A DNA stretch of 64,000 nucleotides from Paragonimus skrjabini miyazakii. Taxonomy: Eukaryota > Platyhelminthes > Trematoda > Plagiorchiida > Troglotrematidae. The stretch is from the NCBI GenBank assembly GCA_014338405.1, contig JTDE01000200.1, positions 186,001 through 250,000 on the forward strand. Reading direction: 5' to 3'. The first letter of the stretch is position 1. Each line of letters begins with the position of its first letter. Shown here piece by piece: positions 38,410-49,825 of the stretch. The notes beneath the pieces are model-generated. The model ran no database searches and was not told the DNA's origin. It was given only the letters and a program-made list of their open reading frames with translations. A program made the position numbers and the translations under genes.

Positions 38410-39516
38410 TGAAGGGGACAATAACAAATTTTTTAACACCACTGAGATTGCCTTTTTCATTCCTAAAAACATCACGCTTGTACCCATAGTAAACAATCCT
38501 TCATCTCTCACCGAGCTCAGACCTATCGCCCTATCTTCAACGTTGATATGTTGTTTCCACAACGTATTGGTCAATCGTTGAAATTCGCGCTTGCAACTGT
38601 TTGCTCTCCAATTAGCATTCCTACACCGTGACGGTTGCCTTGAGGCGACCTCTCTGTTTGATGCGCTGCTTCGGAACTCATGTACCACGTCTTCAAGTCT
38701 GTATGCGGCTTTTATCGACGTGTTCAAAGCGTTTGGTTCTATCTCACAGAATTCGATTATCAGATCGGCCCGAGCTTTCGGTGCTCCTCCANNNNNNNNN
38801 NNNNNNNNNNNNNNNNNNNNNNNNNNNNNNNNNNNNNNNNNNNNNNNNNNNNNNNNNNNNNNNNNNNNNNNNNNNNNNNNNNNNNNNNNNNNNNNNNNNN
38901 NNNNNNNNNNNNNNNNNNNNNNNNNNNNNNNNNNNNNNNNNNNNNNNNNNNNNNNNNNNNNNNNNNNNNNNNNNNNNNNNNNNNNNNNNNNNNNNNNNNN
39001 NNNNNNNNNNNNNNNNNNNNNNNNNNNNNNNNNNNNNNNNNNNNNNNNNNNNNNNNNNNNNNNNNNNNNNNNNNNNNNNNNNNNNNNNNNNNNNNNNNNN
39101 NNNNNNNNNNNNNNNNNNNNNNNNNNNNNNNNNNNNNNNNNNNNNNNNNNNNNNNNNNNNNNNNNNNNNNNNNNNNNNNNNNNNNNNNNNNNNNNNNNNN
39201 NNNNNNNNNCACAGCAGCACGCTCCGTCACCAATTCAAATTCAACTAGTGCGCGCTTGCTGGTTTCGGTCGCACATTACAGTTCCACGATACACTGGTTA
39301 GTGGTTTCGCCTATGCCGATGATCTGATCCTTCTAGCTGAGAATCCTATGCGACTCTCCGAGAAGCTTGAAGTCGCCGCTAGTGCCCTGGAACTATCCGG
39401 ACCGAAGATCAACACACGAAAGAGTAAGTACATGGTCATCGGCGGTGACCATAAACACAACACAACCGGACAACTGGACAGACAAGAGCGTGAAGTACGG
39501 GACCGACTTTCATAAT
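38410..39516 (+). pseudogene. R2/CR1-like non-LTR retrotransposon reverse transcriptase, decayed, split by gap
   Basis: Before the gap the frame reads NITLVPIVNNPSSLTELRPIAL (RT fingers), an in-frame TGA after NVLVNR (38579-38581), then LQLAFLHRDGCLEATSLFDALL and AAFIDVFKAFGSIS. The first catalytic Asp of the FxDxxKAFD box is kept but the second position is Gly. After the gap GFAYADDLILLAEN carries the YADD box (39312-39323), followed by LSGPKINTRKSKYMVIGGD, then the frame drifts and stops at about 39514. The order and wording fit R2-type or CR1-type elements of flatworms; I cannot separate the two. No 5' end or endonuclease was seen. Inactive. Confidence 0.8.
38792..39209. other. Assembly gap (418 N) inside the reverse transcriptase
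   Basis: The gap falls between the FxDxxKAF box and the YADD box. A reverse transcriptase of this type would have roughly that much coding sequence there, so the gap size looks realistic. Confidence 0.95.
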
Positions 39517-39579
39517 GCTGCTATTCAATCAGTCTTCCTTACTTTGGGCTGTGGTATGAACTTTGCTTCTCATTCACTT

Positions 39580-40150
39580 GTGATCATCTCTTTTCGTGGT
39601 GTTATATTTCCCTCTTTATGTGGTGCTATTCTTCGACTGGGGCTGCCCTCCTACGCAGTCACGGATTTGTCTACTGACTGTTCTAGGTTCCGGGAAATCC
39701 GATAACACATTTATGCGGGGAACCTGGCGTGAACTGTTGCGACCTCTCTGACAGTTGTTTCACTATGAAGGACATTTTTCTGTCCCGATGCGTGAGCCTT
39801 GACTGTAATAGCACTTCTACGCCCTGAAGAGCTTTTGATTTTGTGAGACTAACCGTTTAGCTTATTTTCTGTTTATTGTTTTCCGTGTATTTTTAGAAAA
39901 TTCTAAACCCGTTTATTATATACAGCACAAATAACTTTTCATTTGATGACTGGTCCATTAACACTTACTATTCTTGTGAGAGGACTTGTCAGCAGTTCAA
40001 TGCTACTAACTACGCAGCGTCTCACATTTGACAGACAGTTTGTTTTCACATTCACATTTTTACATATTTGCTGCTTAATTTTGGTGTCACCGTTTGTTCT
40101 TCAAATGAACGAAAATGTTTATATTGCCCTTCGAAATGAATGAAAATAGT
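39580..40150 (+). repeat. Retroelement tail unit, copy 1
   Basis: It starts at TGATCATCTCTTTTCGTG just after the reverse transcriptase frame ends. Blocks such as GGGAACCTGG, CTGACAGTTGTTTCACTATG, GATAGCACTTCTA-like TAATAGCACTTCTACGCC and TTTTCATTTGATGACTGG recur in order about 550-600 bp downstream. It is non-coding and probably the 3' untranslated part of the element. Confidence 0.75.
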
Positions 40151-40176
40151 AGTATGTGATGTGTTTGTGTGTAGTG

Positions 40177-40700
40177 TGATCATCACTTTTCGTGATATCG
40201 TGTATCCATTCCTTTGCAATGCGACTTTTCGTCTCGGATTGTCCCCTTAAACAGTCACCGATTTATGGGTTCCGCAAAAAATTATGTTTTATGTATTTAT
40301 GTGGGGAACTTGGTGTTAATTGTTACTACCTTCTGACAGTTACCTCACTATGAAAATGTCTCTCTGTCCCCGTGCGTAAGTCCTGATTTCGATAGCACTT
40401 CTATGCTTTGAAATGCTTTTGATTTTGAAGGACTCCATTTGTATTTTTGTCCTTTCTCCTTGTCAACATATCACACCAGTAATTTTCATTTGATGACTGG
40501 AATTATTAACGTTTGCTACTCTGGTGGAAGGACTTGTCAATTGTTCAGTGTTGTCAACCATGCAATGTCCTGTAATTGACAGATCGCTTGATTGGAATTC
40601 CCTCTCGTTTTGCAAATGTTTGTTGTTTAATTTTTGATATCACCGTTTGCCCCTTATTTAAATGAATTTGTGTAAATTGCTGTTCCGAATAAACGGTAAA
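40177..40700 (+). repeat. Retroelement tail unit, copy 2 (tandem)
   Basis: Direct repeat of 39580-40150: TGATCATCACTTTTCGTG, GGGGAACTTGG, CTGACAGTTACCTCACTATG, GATAGCACTTCTATGC and TTTTCATTTGATGACTGG. The offset drifts from 596 to 547 bp through indels. AATAAA at 40688-40693 lies near its end, as expected for the 3' end of a polyadenylated transcript. Confidence 0.75.
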
Positions 40701-41042
40701 CATTAGTAGCAGTGTAGTATATGTTATCTACGTTTGTATATACGGCAGCTTAATGAATATATGTGATTGCTTTTATCATCTGAGATAATGAGACTACACA
40801 TGTTCCATGCACCATTTAATAGGAGCGTTATTTCAGTTTGATTCCCCACATACCCCTCCATTCTTATGCTCTGTGGACATTGCGGATTCCTTGAACACAC
40901 AGGAATTCATTCAGATAAATGAGGATAAATAGCAAAACCACGAAGTTTGGTGACAGAAGATAAAGCCGAGTAAACCGCTTCTCACTGTACACACAGATGG
41001 CGTAGTATTCACTATTCCGGGTAGAATATTGCAGTACAGAAC

Positions 41043-41078
<36 letters not shown>

Positions 41079-41989
41079 TACGCGGATCGATCTAATCTTC
41101 ACTGTACTTGGTCGAAAAATCAAACCGAAATATTGACTAATTTCAGTAGTTGTGATGGTGACGGTGGTGGTTATCATAGAGGGGGGGTGGGTGGTGTCTG
41201 GTGATTGACATATGCTTTAAAAACCACTTTAACAAATTGTGCGTGTTGTATTGTTCCATGTTGACTGAATTTGTAGAATGGCAATATAGAACCAGTAGTT
41301 TGAGAAGACGATGAATTATTCATTCCAGTCTCATTATCATATACCAGCTTGTTTGACAGAGGAATACCGCATGAACAATACATGATTCACATATGAACTT
41401 GTCTGCTGATGAAAAATTGAAGTAAGAACTGACATACGGAAACACACATGTGTTTGTAAAGCTATACCGAATACATTATAGTTTATTGAAAACTTTTATC
41501 CTATGTACTAATAAACATAGAATGCACTGACAAAAGAAGTATTGAGTAAAAGCACTTTTTGTTAACAAGTTAACAATCTAAAGAACTGCATCTATCAAGA
41601 CACTTTGAGCGATCAGTAGTTTGAGTGTTATGGACAAAGTGGAATAAAACATATAACATTTCACGAATTCACTTTATTGATCACGACAAGCTACACGATA
41701 TCGTCCATCTGATTTCGAAGTAACGTCTTTGAAATAGCCTTTCAAATGTAAAAACAAGACTGTGTTGGTGGATGACATATTTGTTATCGAATAACTTCAT
41801 TCATATTGCAATCTACGCGTTGATAGCCAATGACTGATGAAGGAAGGTTTGTGGTCATACACTCTCATCGGCCTTTTTTATCCAACGTTATAGTCCTGGA
41901 AGAAAACATTCGTGAAACGTATGACGTTGAGAATGTGTACCATCATTCTGTTGATTAGCGTTAACTGAGATTTGCTAGCCTCCGTTGTT
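40701..41989. other. Non-coding stretch
   Basis: Contains a CA repeat at 41046-41074 and a G-rich patch at about 41180-41195. The reverse transcriptase part of the Penelope-like element at 41990 was searched for here and not found. Confidence 0.4.
41046..41074. repeat. (CA)n microsatellite
   Basis: About 29 bases of uninterrupted CA repeat. Confidence 0.92.
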
Positions 41990-42406
41990 AAATGAACGAG
42001 TCGAAAACTCGGCAGTAATTGAAAACACCGCTACCGCTCAACGCCAAATCTTACATCATCTACGAATTCTCATGTGAGTGCCGGGCCACTTACATAGGCA
42101 GAACGGAGCGGCAGTTACGTCATCGGGGCAACGAACACATTCCGGTTTGGGTTCGCAAAACACTCATGGATACAACAATACCGCGATCAAGTCAGAATGT
42201 AACAAGTCACAGGGAACCAGCATCATCGATCGCCCGACACCTGTTGACTTGTCGACCCCAAATGAACCTGGAGAAGGCGTTTCGGATACGTTACGCAACA
42301 AAAATCGAAGGCTTCTCCGGTTCGCGGAGGCGGTAGCAATTAGCAAATGGAAGTCACCCCTCTGTGTACAGAAAGACTTGTTCGTCAGTACCAAATTGCC
42401 CTGGTA
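41990..42406 (+). pseudogene. Penelope-like element GIY-YIG endonuclease fragment, copy 2
   Basis: The frame reads YIIYEFSCECRATYIGRTERQL, the GIY-YIG signature of Penelope-like elements with YIGRT intact, then RHRGNEHIPVWVRK, PASSIARHLLTC and EKAFRIRYATK. At an A-run near 42300 the frame breaks: the expected C-terminus (RFAEAVAISKWKSPLCVQK ... LPW, stop at 42405-42407) continues in the next frame. The 5' reverse transcriptase is missing. The LCxQK/LPW ending agrees with copy 1 at 19240-19764. Inactive fragment, better preserved in the nuclease motif than copy 1. Confidence 0.82.
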
Positions 42407-42450
42407 ATTGATGTGTGTGGGTGTGCGTGAGTGTGCGTGTGTTGGTGTGG
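42407..42450 (+). repeat. GT-rich tail after the Penelope-like fragment
   Basis: An impure TGTGTG/GTGCGTG tract follows the endonuclease stop directly and may be the 3' tail of the element. Confidence 0.4.
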
Positions 42451-43794
42451 TTGTTGATTTTGTTGTTTAGCTTCGCAATGCCCATTGAAGTTTGCTATAT
42501 AAACACACATACTGCAGTATGTACCTGATGAGATGCAGCGAAATGTGCTCGAGAGATACATTGTGCAAAAAACTGTTTCTGATTTCTCTGTTCAAGTAAT
42601 GTCTATATTATCATTTGCCCATTGATTCTGTTTCATTGTGCATACGTGTCGCAGGATATAGAAATTGCAGAAACAGTAATCAGTTGAATGAAATAAGGAT
42701 TTTGAATCGAAACACAAAAGAGTAAAAACGACTTACTTAGATGCTCATATGTAACAAAATGGGTTATATAGCTGTTTATTCCCAAGGGCTGATAGTGACG
42801 AGCATTTTGACGGCAATTAGCATTAACGTAAGTATAGTAACTCACCACGGCATTCTTGTCGGTCCGTTTACTTTTTATCCGTTTCCACCACTGTTTCATG
42901 TAACCGAGGATGATCAGCTCAAACATTACTTGAGTTAAGTAGCATGTTGCCCATCCAAGTTAGACGGGACGGTTGTGTCAGATCTGCAATGAACTGACTG
43001 TATAAACAATGTATTTTACGAACCGTTGCACGCATGTATGTAGCATTTACTCAGTTATTCCTTCACCTACGGATGACTCTGTAAAGGCAGTTGGCTATTT
43101 GTGAAGTGGGCTAACGAGGAAGTTTTCTTTTATGATAGCATGTCGATATACGACTCGTCACAAATCATGAGTTCTTATTGTCTTCTCAGTCCGGTCTGAC
43201 ACAACGACATTTTACTGTTAGTTTCCGGCTCCCACCTCGCTGTCGTAATGCAACAAATTAAAAGTATGACTGTGGTCTTGCAAATACAGGCAACTACTTG
43301 TTTCTAGGTGTGATGCTCCATACGTTGTCAAGTTGGAGGACGGTTTATATGCCAGTCAATATATCTGTAAATTTGTTGACCCACGAACTGAGAAAATTCG
43401 TCATCATCGTTTGCATTCCCCATTTTCCCTCACTAAACTGACATTTGTTCCCACTACCTCACCCACCCCGTTTTGTTTTATTGAACTAATGTGTCATTAA
43501 ATGTCCGCGGGGCGAGTGGCCATTCTTGTCCTGGTCTGCTGGCGTGACGGTTAGTCTTTGACTTTGTTGGTCCTGTTGAGAAACTATTGATTTTGCCGGA
43601 CGAGACTATCGTCGCGAACAATTGAGGTTTGCCTTTTATAATTATTGATGCATTTCTTTAATAGTATCGTAGAAAGTGTTGGATCCAATCTTGTTTTCAC
43701 CTTGGGGATCCGTTTTTGGGCTACGCGTAACTCAACGATCAGACGTGGATCGTTACAGTAACCTTACTTGTGTTGTATGACAGGCAGTTTCGTT

Positions 43795-43840
43795 GTGAGT
43801 AGTATACTACTCACAAGTAGTATGTTACTCACAGGCAACG
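43795..43840. repeat. Perfect 20-bp palindrome with nested partial copy
   Basis: GTGAGTAGTATACTACTCAC (43795-43814) is its own reverse complement and is followed by AGTAGTATGTTACTCAC, a diverged second half. Flanking CGTT and AACG extend the pairing. It could extrude as a cruciform; no function is assigned. Confidence 0.6.
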
Positions 43841-46154
43841 TTCAGGAACAAAAGGGCAGGCTGCGAATGCCAGGAAGACGGAGGACAAGGAGAGATTATC
43901 GAAATAGTGTGTACGCGCTCGGCAGAAGTTCCAACAAGGCGAATGACAATGATGGATGTGACTGCATAACTAACTTGCAAATGAGTATACGCGTTTGAGG
44001 TTTGATTTTTGACATGACCTATATGGGCGTTTGTGCGGTAGGGGAATTCTCAGGCCAAGCGTCTTTTGCGGTCACAACACTTGCTTCTCCTTTCTGGAGG
44101 CTTAGCATGTGCCTAGCTGTGGATGAAAATTGATTCGACAATCTTTTACGGTATTCGAGTAGAAACAATAATACGTTTGGTTTACAAGGAATTGTTTTCT
44201 ATCATACATCAGATAATAAAGTACGACCATCTCTCAACTCCTTTCAGACCGGTATGTTCGAGGTGATAGTTGAAGTAAGTGTTACACATCACACCATATT
44301 GCTATACGTCCCATTATGAACTGCCACTTACACGGGCACTGATCCTTTCTGCTCGAATCTTACAACCGGTCTGTCTGTCGATGTGTCACCACAACAGGTT
44401 TTAAAGGAAGTAGACCATGGAAAACCACAATACTTATTGTTGGTCGTTCCAGGAAGACTACTGCACCTCGTTTGTTTCCGTCTTTGTTTCGGCTTGTCAG
44501 TTAGACATTAATTCTACTGGGCAACCTTCGTGTCACGAACCAAGTGATTTAACGCTGGGTCATCATATCTAACAGTATTGTTTCAGATGGGGCCAGGAAG
44601 GCAACTTTTGATGCATCCTACACTCGTTCCATTGAACCGGTCAAATTTAATTCCCTTCTGACATAAGCTAATGTAAGCTACCAATCTGAGGTGGTGGACT
44701 GTGTTAATACAGATCAACTAGAGGCCATACATTGGTTACATACATACAGGTATGTAATTAGAACTTTGAATAACCAATTAGGCTTGACCGATCTGGATGT
44801 ATGTAAAGCCGTTTTTAACTAAGTTCGTGAATACATTAACCGAATCATTATCCCACATGCATCAAACATAAATGGTACTTTTTCTGCACGGGGTCAGACA
44901 TCCACAACTCACGACCCGAAACAGCGAAGCAATATTAGCATGCTAGAATGGGATGATCAATAACATGTAATGCTTTCTCAGTGAGTCACTGTATGTAGTC
45001 ATAAAGTAGACACGTATACAGGTTAAACATGTTACAAAATTTCATTAACAAAACATTCTGTTGTCTCCTTCTATCCAGGCAGGTCACGCTGTTTGTCGGT
45101 CAAATGGCTAGTTAGAATAAATGAGAACGAATGAACAAATGTTAATTTATAAACAAATGGACAGATTCTCAGGTCGATTTCGCCGCACTCAACTGACTAA
45201 CCGTATAGACCAACAGCAATGAGATTAACACATAGCTGATAGTCCAACACTCATCTGTGGTGACTTAAGCAAATCAGACAAACTACTTTGTTTTGCGCAG
45301 TTTCTTGCTTCGGAAAATTGAGCTGATATTCTATGGTTGGATTAGATTGAAAAAATTCAGTTATTCTAATCGAAAAACCTCATTTGAACTTGACCTGCAT
45401 TCAGAACACAAATGCAGACATACTTGCCGGCTCTAAGTTGACAACACGCTCCGATAAGATTAAAGACATGAAGTGGAAGATGATAATTATAATAATACAT
45501 ATATGTGTGTGCGTATGCAATAGCATGGAAAGGAAGGAACAAAAATGGCTATAGTCTGCCATCGCGTGTCATACAGTGACACACCTGATCGAGTGAAGGA
45601 TTATCATACGATGGTGTATAGCTGGGTAGGGATTCAGTCCGGAAGACAGGGGCTTGGTGATTAGGAAACAATGGTGTTCATTTGTCGTGTTGAGCAAGGG
45701 TGTGGTCAATCGAGTACATAATGCATATCCAGATAGCGTGTGGACAACACTAAGTCATTTCGACTTTGTGTCATTGTGACTATATCTTCTGACAGAAACA
45801 CTGCGGGGAATCGAATGAAAGGTTCAACTTGGGCAACCGTATGTGAACTGTTCACCTAATAACTTCATATAACGTTAGGTGGGGGAAGGGAGAGGTTTAC
45901 GGGTAGGAACGAACAGGGCGTCAGGTAACAATGCACGCAAGGAAGCAATCTACTATTGAAATGTTAAGCTACACAATACCGTGGGGAAGTACTCTCGTCT
46001 TGTGTATTGGCAGGAGTCGACTGAGCAAATATTCGACATTATATACATATATCTAAATCTGTGTATATATTTGTTTGATAACGGATCCTAGTGTGGATTT
46101 GAAAAGTCACAATAAATCGTTCACTACTCAGTGTGTGCCCCTTTTTAAATACTT

Positions 46155-46176
46155 TATATATATATATATATATATA
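46155..46176. repeat. (TA)n microsatellite
   Basis: About 22 bases of uninterrupted TA repeat. Confidence 0.9.
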
Positions 46177-46958
46177 CATGTGTGTATGTAGGTGCGTGCG
46201 CTAGTTCCGGATTCATTACTGCGTTCTGTTGACAGACGGACTACTTGTGTTCGGAGAAGTTTTGGTCAACTTCCCTGCCTGTCCGGCCGTACCACATTCT
46301 GAGAACAATAGCAGGTTGATAGATTACGATAAATACGCATATGTGCGTGGCAAAATGGGGGATCTCAAGAATAAAATGGATGCAACAATGTTTGACTTAT
46401 GAAGATTCTGTGCAGCTGCCTTATATGAGTATGAGTGGATTTCGTATTCCAGTTTGGCCGGAAGATAAGTGGTTATTCCAGCAGAGGTTGTACTTTAGGC
46501 TACATACAGTCAAGTTCTCAGTCGGGACAGGTTCGTTCTGTTATCCGAATATGGTATAGGATTCTAATTTGTGCAGCCGGAGCTTTTATGACAGTTAGAG
46601 ATAGATATGATTTAAAGTTTGTTCACAATCTGCCCTAATTCATTTAATTCTTCCAGCTTAAAGTCTTGGCTCACTCAGTGCATCCGTTATTTGGGAGGTA
46701 TGTTAAAGACATATTTTGCCTGCTCTTAAAAAAATTGTTTTTCTGGAAAGTATATTCAGCAATGTTCTCTGTATGACAGTCTATCACTTCGTGAACAGGA
46801 AGCAGACATATACGAGATGACTAAGTTCGTTTTCAACAGCATCGATAGGCAAATGCAATATTACATACGTATATGGTGTAGCTTTTGCTATTCAAGATAT
46901 AGGTTCATGTTTTGTTATGCGTCTGTCCCTGCAGATTGTTCCCTCTATCCAATCCGCT

Positions 46959-47242
46959 CTATGTCCTTGTTTTTTTTTTAAACTCTTTAAAGTTCATTTC
47001 TTTTAAGACGTTGAGTGGTAGCGGTTCGTACGTGATAGAATAGTCAATATCCGCTGAGTCTTCGAAGTCCTGCATTTCACTTCCCACCCTATGAACATCC
47101 CTACACTTGGTCACACAACTTCCATGGTCACTGCCACAAATATGACTTCCGCCGACTTCCTCATCAAACCCATCATTCTCATCATCGCAACATGAGTCAT
47201 TCAGTTGAGCATAAAATACCGCGTAGACCACAATCTCTTCCG
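46959..47242 (-). CDS. Possible minus-strand terminal exon, acidic protein of unknown family
   Basis: On the minus strand a strong acceptor (TTTTTGTTCCCTATACAAAACAACAG) leads into an open frame: EEIVVYAVFYAQLNDSCCDD, an acidic Cys-containing middle (DENDGFDEEVGGSHICG) and a lysine-rich end LPLNVLKEMNFKEFKKKTRT before TAG. The composition differs from surrounding shadow frames, which favours real coding sequence. I recognise no domain, and no canonical polyadenylation signal was seen nearby. It does not join in frame to the neighbouring candidate at 47376-47584 with the splice sites I chose. Confidence 0.3.
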
Positions 47243-47375
47243 CTGTTGTTTTGTATAGGGAACAAAAATCAGAGACACAAAGTACATTGAAATACATGTA
47301 CGTCATTCGAAACAAACAAACCCAACAAAACTCAAAGCGTAGCCAAAACTGTTAGCTAAAAGCGACTGTCTCAAC

Positions 47376-47584
47376 CTGAGGCTTGATCGAGTATCTTCAT
47401 TCAAGTAGCGTGTTGCTCGAAAAGCATCGAAAAATACGAGGTGAAGCAAGTTAACCATTTGTGCATTTAAACCATATACCCTGCTGGTGTTCACGCGTGG
47501 GGTAAAAGAAACGCATGGCACAAATTCTGTCGGCAAAAAATTCCCTTTGTATCTACAAGTGTTTGAAGCAGAAGGTTTAAACAT
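47376..47584 (-). CDS. Possible minus-strand exon, unknown family
   Basis: The minus-strand frame reads MFKPSASNTCRYKGNFLPTE, VPCVSFTPRVNTSRVYGLNA, LLHLVFFDAFRATRYLNEDT and SSLR, then reaches CTCAG|GTTGAG, a plausible donor. The ATG at 47582-47584 is preceded in frame by more open sequence back to a stop, so the 5' limit is uncertain. It may belong with 46959-47242, but the phases disagree. No family was recognised. Confidence 0.28.
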
Positions 47585-48239
47585 AAACTCAAGCCCGTAA
47601 TAAAGAATTTCGACCGTAACGTCTCAGACGTGTTTTTTGTACGTACAGCATGGTGTAACACTGTCTGGCTGCGTTAGTCTCTGCGCACTATATCAGTCGC
47701 TGGCCTTCGCAATATGAACGGAACCCAAAAAAATCTATTTAGTCCAGCGTGTGTTGTATCCTTAGGTGATGTTCTGTGATCGATAAGGTTTGATCCTTCA
47801 GTTCGTTGTCATGCTGTATGATGAGTTCCTGGTAGTTTTCGAACAAAGATTGGTAGATACTCCGATACCTGGTTTCAAGATGACGTCCATTTCCTCCGAC
47901 AGTGAATGACTCACACCTATATGTGTGTACTTGCAGATGACATTCGGTCTAGTAAATCGAGGTCTTGTTTGGTTGACAGAAGGTGTAGGGAAATTCTTTA
48001 AACGACTTCATGCTGCTCGTCACGAAAGGCGTGCATAACACAACTGAACTGTGTACAGCTACTATGCGCGCCTTGACCTTGTCTTATTGAACTTGTGAAA
48101 CTACTGCTTTCTTTTTGCTCTCTAGGGAGTTCAAATGAGGGTGAATCCGACAAACACGGAAGCATCATCTCTTTCGGAGAGTGTTATTTCGTTAACTGGT
48201 TAGCTTTAACCGTTGGCGCTTACTGACTAAAATTAAGGA
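47585..48239. other. Non-coding stretch
   Basis: No gene, RNA or repeat recognised. Confidence 0.35.
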
Positions 48240-48385
48240 ACTGCACTGCTGACGAGCTCTGATAAGAGTGAAGCTCACATGTAGTGCTTCTTTTAGAAAA
48301 GGGTTGACTGAAAAGTCTATGAGAATGCGACGACTACGATCATTTATGAGTGATGCCAAAATTCCTTACTACCCACCAGTAATAA
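48240..48385 (+). repeat. Dispersed tRNA-like element, copy F (3' part)
   Basis: GCACTGCTGACGAGCTCTGA, GTAGTGCTTC, AGTCTATGAGAATGCGACGA, GAGTGATG and the terminal TTACTACCCACCAGTAA follow the 3' half of copy A in order. The tRNA-like head is not clear upstream. Confidence 0.65.
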
Positions 48386-49825
48386 GGCTGGTTTGATGGG
48401 CAAGCAAATGAGGTGCCTTATTAAAAATATTTCAAATCCCACAAACGCTCACCCGGATAGACTTAGCTGACTGCAATGAACCCGTACAACTCATTCTAAT
48501 CCGGCAAAGCTTTCAGGATAAACGTTAAGTAAGCGCACACCAACCTATCGATCGTTCCACGTGTGTACATCCGAGTACAAATTTCAGATCCCAAACCATC
48601 TCACGGCAATTCCAGTTGAGAAAGTTATCAAAACGGCTTACACAAAAACAAGTCTTTTAACCGAGTCGGGTTAGCGAACGTCCACAATACACTGCTGGTA
48701 CCACAGCCAGACTAGTTGGTATACGCAACTCAACCCAGTGTCATCGTCCTAGTGTTTTGACTACCCACGGTCCACAATCGATAACATCTTGCTGTTGACA
48801 AGCCTCTCAATGAGCGTCTCAGCGTCTGAAGTACAGTGTATGTCTGAACTCCAGCATACATAAATGAGTACAAATGGAAAAAGTATAAGTACTATATTTC
48901 TCTAACGGACTGTGCTATCACAATGGGTTTTTTAATAAACGACGGATAACAAAAACCTACATTTAAGAGCGAACCAGACTTACAAGTAAATGAAGGATTA
49001 ACTCAAACCTAACAATTTCTCCATAAGCTGTTAAGCACTTCATATTGTGTCTTTGAATTCACTCCACCATTTGTGCATTGTGATGTGATGCTATAGAATC
49101 GTGTTTCCAAAAAGGCTAGGCGTCGCATGTAATTTTGTAGTTTTATGGTCTTGATACTGAGCCAAATCTAGCTCGTCAGTGAGTCTTTTTCTTCTATTCT
49201 AGCAACAAATGAATGCAGTGGTTTGTACAACCTGCTGCATTATGGAGATCGATGTGAACAGCTCGTTTACAAATGTTATCCAAGTTGACATGCTTTATTC
49301 TCTAGAAACCTGCCGTGTCTCGAAAGATGCGGTGTGCGAATTGGAATGGACGAGCTATTATACCCGGACCAGATCAACTTGGTGGCCAGCAGTTAAGAAA
49401 ATAATGGATCGTTTTAGGAAAAAGCACCTGTCGATACTGAGACACTTTTATATTCTGACTATGAAACATATGTAGCACGTAAATAATACTGGATGTCATT
49501 AGCTTGATATATGTTTTTCTTCAGTATCAAGTAAAATCAATTTCTTTCTGTCCAGGTTGGATAAAATTAGAAAGATGGAGTGCTATGGTATCTGCCGTAT
49601 AGTATTGTACTACAAACGAAAGAAAACTTTACCTTAGTAGGACAATACTTGGTGGTATTGTAGCGGAAAGACGTCCAATAAAGCACAATCTTTACTGACG
49701 AACTCGCTAGTGACCATGCCACACGCCCGCTCGCGTTTTTGATCCACAATCACAGTTCACAGCACGCCTCGGTTTCCACTCACACGTCGTGTACACTTCT
49801 GCCCGGTTTATGTGTGTGATCGGCG
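48386..49825. other. Non-coding stretch
   Basis: At 48628-48690 there is an inverted match to 50363-50412. A plus-strand frame after a good acceptor at about 49201 (TCTTTTTCTTCTATTCTAG) is open in two frames, one encoding TNECSGLYNLLHYGDRCEQL before a stop. It has no recognised family and no matching donor. Confidence 0.35.
48632..48682 (-). repeat. Short dispersed repeat, minus copy
   Basis: Its reverse complement (GTTCGCTAACCCGACTCGGT, then ACTTGTTTTTGTGTAAGCC) matches 50365-50412 with few differences. Probably a fragment of a second dispersed repeat family. Confidence 0.5.

Larger units (their letters stand above)
42451..46958. other. Long non-coding stretch
   Basis: Holds a 20-bp perfect palindrome at 43795-43814 and a TA repeat at 46155-46176. 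Frames at 43768-43998 and 46341-46638 are short and unlike any family I know. Confidence 0.35.

Noticed and set aside
49209..49475. Frame after a strong acceptor near 49201
   Set aside because: Two frames are open, neither shows a domain, and no donor or downstream exon was identified.
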